A stretch of DNA of 64,000 nucleotides from Myxocyprinus asiaticus (Eukaryota > Chordata > Actinopteri > Cypriniformes > Catostomidae). The stretch is taken from the NCBI RefSeq assembly GCF_019703515.2, contig NC_059374.1:21012595-21076594 (forward strand), given 5' to 3'. The notes beneath the pieces are model-generated. The model saw only the letters and a list, made by a program, of their open reading frames with translations. It was not told where the DNA came from and made no database searches. This document shows, piece by piece, positions 57,702-64,000 of this stretch; the first letter of the stretch is position 1; every line of letters begins with the position of its first letter. Position numbers and translations under genes: made by a program.

Positions 57702-60625
57702 ATGGCGCCGAGTATGGCTGCTGCGTTGCGAGCTCCGACACAACATAGCAATGTTTTGTTTGTTTTGTTTACAATTCTTATGTTTTTTGTCTTGGATGTT
57801 GTCTGCCTTATTGTCTACGACAGACAAACACTTTTGGACATTGGTTCAGCGATCTCACACCGAAAACCGGACTTCACATTCCTCAATGCCGACCCGCTGT
57901 TTACAAACACGCCAGCGGAGCCCTTTGTCTGGGCTGCCCGGCCGCGGAAATGCAAGAGGAAAAGGGGAAACAGAGCCGGCGTTCTCATCAGAGTAAGACG
58001 CCGCGCAAATCGACCCCCGCTACCCACTATTCTACTGGCAAATGTTCAGTCTCTGGATAACAAGCTCTGCGAGCTGAAAGCGCGGATCTCTTTCCAACGA
58101 GAGACGAGGGACTGCTGCATTATCTGCCTGACAGAAACTTGGATGTCTGCGGAGATTCCAGACTCAGCCATTGAACCCGCGGGGTTCTCCATGCACCGAG
58201 CGGACAGAGCGAAAGACCTCTCAGGTAAAACTAGAGGAGGTGGTGTATGTTTTATGATCAACAAATCCTGGTGTGATCAGAGGAACGTACATTCCATCAA
58301 GTCTTTATGTTCTCCTGATCTGGAATTTCTTATGCTTCTGTGTCGACCATTCTGGCTACCGAGGGAATTCACAGCGGTCATTATCACAGCTGTGTACATC
58401 CCGCCACAAGCCGACACAGACCGGGCACTCAAGGAACTGTACGGGATTATAAGTGAGCAGGAAACCGCGCACCCTGAGGCCGCGTTCATTGTGACCGGGG
58501 ACTTTAATAAAGCCAGTTTAAAATCAGTTGCACCAAAATACCACCAGCACATTAGTTTCAACACACGAGGGGACCGGGTTTTGGATCATTGCTACTCTCC
58601 GTTCCGGGATGGCTACAAATCCCTCCCCCGCCCACCATTTGGCAAATCGGACCACTCTTCCATTCTGCTTCTGCCCGCTTACAGGCAGAAACTGAAACAG
58701 GAAGCACCCACCCTCAGAACGATCCAGTGCTGGTCGGACCAATCAGACTCTACGCTACAGGACTGTTTTGATCACACGGACTGGGAGATGTTCCGGTCCG
58801 CCTCTGATGACGACATCGAGCTTTACGCTGATAGCGTAATGTGTTTCATCAGAACGTGCGTATAGGAAGTGATTCCAACCAGAACTGTGCGAATCTATCT
58901 GAATCAGAAGCCGTGGATCAATAGCGATGTTCGCGCGGCACTTAATGTGCGGACCTCTGCTTTTAATTCCGGGAACGCGGAGGAGCATAAACAAGCCAGT
59001 TATGCCCTCCGAAAAACTATCAAAACAGCAAAACGCCAGTACAGGAGCAAGATTGAAGGACAGTTTAACACCACCAACTCTAGAAGCATGTGGCAGGGAA
59101 TTAACATCATCACGGACTTTAAAGGGAATAAAAACTCCGCCATGAACACCGCTGCCTCTCTCCCGGATGAGCTAAATACTTTTTATGCTCGTTTCGAGGG
59201 AAATAACACCGCCCTCGCGGAGAGAGCTCTCGCGGCTGAAGCTACAGAGGTTAGTTCACTCTCCGTCTCTGTAGCGGATGTAACCCGATCCTTCCGACGG
59301 GTGAATATCCACAAAGCCGCGGGTCCAGACGGCATTCCGGGCCGCGTCATCAGAGCGTGCGCAAACCAGCTGGCTGGTGTTTTTACGGACATTTTCAACC
59401 TTTCCCTCTCTTTGTCTGTAGTCCCCACATGCTTTAAAACATCCACCATTGTGCCTGTTCCAAAACAATCAAAATTAACTTGTTTAAATGACTGGCGTCC
59501 TGTTGCTCTGACCCCCATCATCAGCAAATGTTTTGAGAGACTAATCAGAGATTACATCTGCTCTGTCTTGCCACTCAATCTTGACCCGCTGCAGTTTGCT
59601 TACCGCAACAACCGCTCCACTGATGATGCCATTGCATCTACAATACACACTGCTCTCTCCCACCTGGAAAAAAAGAACACTTATGTGAGAATGCTGTTTG
59701 TAGACTACAGCTCAGCATTCAACACCATAGTGCCCTCCAAGCTAGATGAGAAACTCCGGGCTCTGGGCTTAAACAGCTCGCTGTGTAGCTGGATCCTGGA
59801 CTTCCTGTCAAGCAGACGCCAGGTGGTTAGAATAGGCAGCAACATCTCCTCATCACTGATCCTCAACACTGGAGCCCCACAGGGCTGTGTTCTCAGCCCA
59901 CTACTGTATTCCTTGTACACACATGACTGTGTGGCAACACATAGCTCCAATGCCATCATTAAGTTTGCTGATGACACGACGGTGGTAGGTCTGATCACTG
60001 ACAATGATGAAACAGAGAGGATTTGTACACTCTGACACGCTGGTGTCAGGAGCACAACCTCTCCCTCAACGTCAGTAAGACAAAGGAGCTTGTGGTGGAC
60101 TTCAGAAGAAAAGACAGAGAACACAGTCCCATCACCATCAATGGAGCACCAGTGGAGAGAGTCAGCAGCTTCAAGTTCCTGGGTGTCCACATCACTGAGG
60201 AACTCACATGGTCCGTCCACACTGAAGTCGTTGTGAAGAAGGCTCATCAGCGCCTCTTCTTCCTGAGACGGCTGAGGAAGTTTGGAATGAACCGCCACAT
60301 CCTCACACGGTTCTACACCTGCACTGTAGAGAGCATCCTGACTGGCTGTATCTCCGCCTGGTACGGCAATAGCACCGCCCACAACCGCAAAGCACTGCAA
60401 AGGGTGGTGCGAACTGCCAAACACATCATCGGAGGTGAGCTTCCCTCCCTCCAGGAAATATATACAAGGCGGTGTGTGAAAAAAGCTCGGAGGATCATCA
60501 GAGACTCCAGCCACCCGAGCCATGGGCTGTTCTCACTGCTACCATCAGGTAGGCGGTATCGCAGCATCAGGACCCGCACCAGCCGATTCCATGATAGTTC
60601 TTCCCCCAAGCAATCAGACTTCTGA
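57702..60625 (+). pseudogene. Rex1/Babar-like endonuclease-reverse transcriptase with one stop and one frameshift
   Basis: One frame from ATG 57702 to 60035 is broken only by a TAG at 58863-58865. The N-terminal part is an AP-type endonuclease: ANVQSLDNK near residue 113, LTETW at 143-147, VTGDFNK at 264-270, SDHSS at 316-320. The reverse transcriptase follows: [40 protein letters not shown]-type motif, GAPQGCVLSPLLYSLYTHDC, and catalytic FADD near 59965. Around 60020 the frame shifts, and the remainder (60023-60625) carries WCQEHNLSLNVSKTKELVVD, FKFLGVHITEELTWSVHTEV and SHPSHGLFSLLPSGRRYRSI. All catalytic residues seen are intact, so only two small lesions separate it from a coding copy. It would nick DNA and prime reverse transcription at the target. 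Confidence 0.88.
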
Positions 60626-60788
60626 ACTCTTGATCTCTCATGATCAATATACATCAGCACTGCACTTTATTACTCTTACTCTTATATCTCACACCGGCCT
60701 GTCATAAATTATATTATTATTATATTATGTCTCTCTTAACAACTGACTATCAACCGACAGCCTGAATGTCAATACAGTACAATACTGT

Positions 60789-60796
<8 letters not shown>

Positions 60797-60833
<37 letters not shown>

Positions 60834-60860
60834 TTTTTTTTATATATATATATTTTAATT
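60797..60860. repeat. (TA)n microsatellite in LINE 3' region
   Basis: TA repeats with a short T run in the middle. Confidence 0.9.
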
Positions 60861-61290
60861 TTTAATTTTTATTGAATAATGTGTATCTATATAGTAAAAA
60901 ACAAAAAAACAAAAACAAAAACAGCGTATTGTATACTGTACAGTGTATGTTATTATTTGTATATTGTTGAGTGTAATTCTGTGTATAACAGATGTTTAAA
61001 TTGTGTTGTGTTAATTTGATGTTATTGTAAATTGGTATATGTCTCATCACTGTCACGACTGCTATGTTGATTGGAACTGCACCCAAGAATTTCACACACC
61101 ATTGCACTTGTGTATATGGCTGTGTGACAATAAAGTGATTTGATTTGATTTGATTTATTGGATACATTTTTTGCTCAATAAATAACATTACCATTTAAAA
61201 ACTGTATTTTGTGTTTATTCAGATTGCCTTTGTTTTATGTTAGATTTTGTTTGAATTATTTGAAGGGGTGTAATTTGTAGTGGGCATGCC

Positions 61291-62059
61291 TTGTAGTAGT
61301 ATTGCAGGATGCAGACAGACCCTTCTCGTCATTTCGGCCATTCTAGCACCGGTTTCCTGTCATGTGTTGCATATTTCATATTGAAATAGGGAGTTTGGGC
61401 GGGACATATCGAAAGGCTTGTCCCCCTTTTTTAAAATAGCCAATAAGCTGTAGTTACTGTACATCACAGCCATTAGCCACCGATTTGCTACTTTTTTGTT
61501 GGTTGCTGACGTAAGCACTTTTTTTCTCAAGAGAGAATTTGATTGGACAGAAATCTATGTAGTACAAGATGAGCTATCAATATTTTTGGTCCATTTTTCC
61601 GGAAGAGAAAAACTGCAGCAAATTAATTAATTAAGGAGTACACTAGCAAATAGATGACTTCAAAGCTTACAGACATGGACCAAAAGCCATAAAACTCCAG
61701 TTTTGAAAGAATTAGCTCTCCCGTAGAATTTTGTTAGGTGAGACTGTAAAAAGAAACCCAGTCATGTCACATCTCTTTCTGTGGTCAATTATTTAACTGT
61801 ATTTAAATGGAAATGTGTTGTTATGAAAACAGTTTATAACTGATAAGCCGAGAAAGCCGAGGCATTACATGCAGGAAAGAGCACAGGGAATTTAAGAGCA
61901 GGAGTTGAGAGAGGAAAGATGGGACGCAGAAAGCCACATTCATCTCTGACACACTATTCCCTCATTCCTCAATGAATATATGTGAATAAACAACTCTCAC
62001 AGGGGAGAAAATACTAAACAAAACAATGCACACCTAACACACATCTCAATCTCCCACAG
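61291..62059. other. End of intron 2, no gene seen
   Basis: Unique-looking sequence leading to the CTCCCACAG acceptor of exon 3. Confidence 0.4.
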
Positions 62060-62217
62060 TTCTCCGGGATGATTTCCGCCAGCCTCCCAATGATGTGGTG
62101 GTGGCAGCCGGAGAGTCTGCTGTGCTGGAGTGCATCCCTCCCCGGGGTCACCCTGAGCCCACCATCTCCTGGAAGAGGAACAATGTTCGTGTCAATGACA
62201 AGGACGGCAGGATCTCT
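62060..62217 (+). CDS. robo3: Robo receptor, exon 3 (first half of Ig domain 2)
   Basis: The exon follows a CTCCCACAG acceptor, and its first two bases complete a Val codon begun in exon 2. It encodes [20 protein letters not shown], then [20 protein letters not shown], ending ...DKDGRIS before a GTGAGT donor (62218, phase 0). The first cysteine (VLEC) and core Trp (ISW) of Ig2 are present. VLRDD at the start and [13 protein letters not shown] resemble Robo3; remembered Robo1 and Robo2 start with I/LLRDD and have M/ILECQPP. Ig2 of Robo supports Slit binding and receptor packing on the surface (family knowledge). The preceding intron is 29.8 kb and is full of mobile elements; the next is 1.58 kb. 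Confidence 0.95.
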
Positions 62218-62472
62218 GTGAGTCAATAGCACAAAGTGAGATGTTGGCACAGGGCTGATTAGACTGTACAGCACGGACATCACTCTATCCCTCTGCAACC
62301 AGTATTGATTGGAAGATGCGTCAGTGTATGAGGTCACTTCCTTTTCTCCTCCATTTAGTGACGTCAACACCAGACACACATTGAGTATTTCTGTTCTTTT
62401 GTTGCATGCTTGGAAAGGTGCCCTTGTTGATGCTGAAGCTCTTGAGAGAACTACCATATTTTTGTCAGTTAA

Positions 62473-62951
62473 ATGGGATATTTCTGCAATCATTTATTCA
62501 CCATCATGTTGTTTTAAATCCTTATGACTTTCTTTCTTATGTGGAACACAAAAGGAGATGTTAGGCAAAAAAAAAGAGATGTTAGGACAAGCTGCTCTTT
62601 TCCAGATGATGAAAGTATATATTGCCCATGGGCTGTCAAGCTCCAAAAAGGACAAAAAACATCATAAAAAGAACTCAAAAGTAATACATTTCACAAGCCT
62701 CATATTCAAGTTAGAATATGCACAAACACCTCAGACAAAGCTACTGTATTGAATGGTTTAGGAAGACCTAGATTATAGCACATGTGTACCTTTAAAATGC
62801 TTTTTTTTGTCACTACATGCTTTCGTTGTCTGGAAAAGAGCAGCCAGGACATTCTGCTAAACATCTCATTTTGTGTTTCATGAGCGAAAGAAAGCCATAC
62901 GGTTTTAAAATGACAACAAAGATGAGTAAATGATGACAGAAATGTATTACT
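62473..62951. mobile_element. TTAA-flanked MITE (family B) in intron 3
   Basis: TTAA at 62469-62472 and 62952-62955. Left GACTTTCTTTCTTATGTGGA and right TGAGCGAAAGAAAGCCATAC are mirror related; GGAAAAGAGCAGC appears inverted inside. Non-coding. Confidence 0.65.
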
Positions 62952-63026
62952 TTAAACCTAAAAATGTGCTTCAAGTGGTAACATCTAAATTATCTGGTTT
63001 TATTCAAGTCAAAAAATACAGTTTAA

Positions 63027-63622
63027 AGGGATAGTTCACCCAAAAATGAAAATTCTCTCATCATTTACTCACCCACATGCCATCCCAGTTGTGTGACTTT
63101 CTTTCTTCTGCAGAACACAAATTAAGGTTTTTAGAAGAATATTTAAGCTCTGTAGGTTCATACTATGCAAGTGAATGGTGACCAGACCTTTCAAGCTCCA
63201 AAAATCACATAAAGACAGCATAAAAGTAATCCATGTGACTCCAGTGGTTTTCTTCTGAAGCTATGCAATCTTTTTGGGTGAGAAACAGATCAATATTTCA
63301 AGCCTTTTTTACTATAAATCTATTTAAATTTATATAAATGTGAAAGAGTGTAAAAGTAAAAGTAAACCAATCATATATCTCCTGAAGATATGGATTAAAC
63401 CACTGGAGTCATGTGGATTACCTTTTTGCTACCTTAATGTGATTTTTGGAGCTTGAAATGTCTGGTCACCATTCACATGCATTGTATGGAGCTACAGAGC
63501 TGAGATATTCTTCTAAAAATCTTTGGTTGTGTTCTGCAGAAGAAAGAAAGTCATACACATCTAAGATGACATGAGGGTGAGTAAATAATGAGAGAATTTT
63601 CATTTTTGGGTGAACTATCCCT
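63027..63622. mobile_element. TTAA-flanked foldback MITE (family A), full length, in intron 3
   Basis: TTAA at 63023-63026 and 63623-63626, ends AGGGATAGTTCACCCAAAAA and its exact mirror. Two arms of about 280 bp face each other, so the transcript could form a long hairpin. The right end is about 170 bp before exon 4. Confidence 0.9.
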
Positions 63623-63797
63623 TTAATATGACTAAATCACCCCGAATACCTTGGGTAACCCCAATGAAAATTATTTTTAAGGATCAGGTAGAAATAGTTC
63701 TATAAGGTAACGTGGTCACTTTTGACAGTGCAAGTCTGTTTTGCTCACTTCCCCAATTGGTTTGACTGATGAAAAGTTTGATTTTCTTTTTCTTCAG

Positions 63798-63918
63798 ATG
63801 CGTAATGGTAAGCTGATGATCTCTCACACCCGCAAGAGTGATGCAGGCATGTACGTGTGTGTGGGCACCAATATGGTGGGCGAGAGAGACAGCGATCCAG
63901 CCGAACTGGTCGTGTTTG
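63798..63918 (+). CDS. robo3: Robo receptor, exon 4 (second half of Ig domain 2)
   Basis: After a polypyrimidine tract and TTCTTCAG, the exon encodes [20 protein letters not shown], then [20 protein letters not shown] plus one base, and ends at a GTAAGT donor (63919, phase 1). It contributes the second Ig2 cysteine in the DAGMYVCV motif. [14 protein letters not shown] is nearest remembered Robo3; Robo2 has SNT...MYTCV and Robo1 has TYT...KYVCV. The usual IRGGKL start reads MRNGKL here, a mild substitution. The phase-1 end predicts a Glu codon next (the family's ERP start of Ig3). The remaining Ig and fibronectin domains, the transmembrane segment and the cytoplasmic domain must lie beyond the window. 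Confidence 0.95.
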
Positions 63919-64000
63919 GTAAGTCCCATTTTCTGGCTCATTTTTGGTTTTGTGAAAAGGTGAGAATGATCACTGTGTGATTTGTACAGTATGTGAGTAT

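Larger units (their letters stand above)
57687..61156 (+). mobile_element. Rex1/Babar-like LINE, nearly full length
   Basis: Flanked by ATTGGA (57681-57686 and 61157-61162). It starts just before AAGATGGCGCCG, encodes endonuclease and reverse transcriptase, and ends TGACAATAAAGTGATTTG with a (TGATT)n tail. A TA microsatellite at 60797-60860 lies in the 3' UTR. About 3.47 kb; the 5' end may be slightly truncated. The clade call rests on the reverse-transcriptase wording and tail. Confidence 0.8.
56474..61290 (-). mobile_element. Tc1/mariner-like element carrying a SINE and a Rex1/Babar-like LINE
   Basis: Starts GTACTGTGCTGTGAAAAATA. The minus-strand transposase remnant lies at about 56985-57480 (TTAGCAGCAACAACTGCAAC, AGGTCCTGCCACAGCATCTC, TTGGATCATTGTCTTGCTGC). 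CTTTTTCACACAGGCCC is at 57658. The opposite terminal region resumes after the LINE at 61163 (TTTAAAAACTGTATTTTGTG). The central transposase part is deleted and no open frame is left. Confidence 0.7.
32255..62059 (+). other. Robo intron 2 (29.8 kb)
   Basis: Very long intron between the Ig1 and Ig2 exons, GTAAGT to CTCCCACAG. It hosts solo LTRs, TIR elements, SINEs, a DIRS element with nested insertions, an L2 and a Rex1/Babar-like LINE, described separately. No host coding exon with splice-site support was seen inside it. Confidence 0.85.
62218..63797 (+). other. Robo intron 3 (1.6 kb, mostly MITE sequence)
   Basis: Short intron splitting the Ig2 domain, GTGAGT to TTCTTCAG. About 1.08 kb of its 1.58 kb is two TTAA-flanked inverted-repeat elements (62473-62951 and 63027-63622). 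Confidence 0.85.

Noticed and set aside
59705..60523. 272-codon minus-strand ORF
   Set aside because: Antisense shadow of the LINE reverse transcriptase, whose + strand frame has all catalytic motifs.
1..64000. CRISPR arrays, bacterial operons, phage genes, rRNA genes
   Set aside because: None seen; sequence is vertebrate genomic DNA.

Overview
The window is genomic DNA of a bony fish, probably a cypriniform. The evidence is a vertebrate-type axon-guidance receptor gene with long introns, embedded in repeats that I associate with teleosts: Tc1-like elements, DIRS, Rex1/Babar-like and L2 LINEs, tRNA-derived SINEs, Kolobok-like TTAA elements and abundant CA/TA microsatellites. The species assignment is inference. 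No prokaryotic genes, operons or CRISPR arrays are present.

The only host gene I can support is the 5' part of a roundabout (Robo) receptor gene on the + strand. Exon 1 (coding part 20747-20807) encodes the start and signal peptide. Exon 2 (31928-32254) encodes Ig domain 1. Exon 3 (62060-62217) and exon 4 (63798-63918) together encode Ig domain 2. All junctions have GT-AG sites and matching phases (1, 1, 0, then 1 out of the window), giving about 222 continuous codons with no stop. The residues resemble Robo3 more than Robo1 or Robo2. Introns 1, 2 and 3 are 11.1, 29.8 and 1.6 kb. The gene continues past 64000.

The rest is largely mobile-element remains, much of it nested. Before exon 1: a Kolobok-like THAP element (951-2035), a TTAA foldback MITE split by a Harbinger-like element (3032-4810), a Tc1-like copy split by a hAT-like element (5840-7877), a second TTAA MITE (9449-10029), a palindromic head-to-head Tc1 derivative (10078-10938), a hAT with perfect 8-bp duplications (11851-13239), a nearly full-length Tc1-like copy (13501-14738), and a hAT carrying a MITE and a SINE next to the putative promoter (19167-20142).

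Intron 1 holds a 25-bp-TIR element (21551-23366), two CA-flanked cassettes, two SINEs, a hAT MITE and a Tc1 fragment carrying a solo LTR. Intron 2 holds further solo LTRs, several TIR elements, a degenerate DIRS element (47278-53252) with an L2 LINE inside its tyrosine-recombinase gene and a solo LTR near one end, and a Tc1-like element (56474-61290) carrying a SINE and a nearly intact Rex1/Babar-like LINE. Intron 3 is mostly two TTAA MITEs. I did not find a clearly new gene system. The most informative material is the layered insertion history and two small, consistent inactivating lesions: a lost Trp codon in the THAP finger and loss of the HxxR box in the DIRS recombinase.
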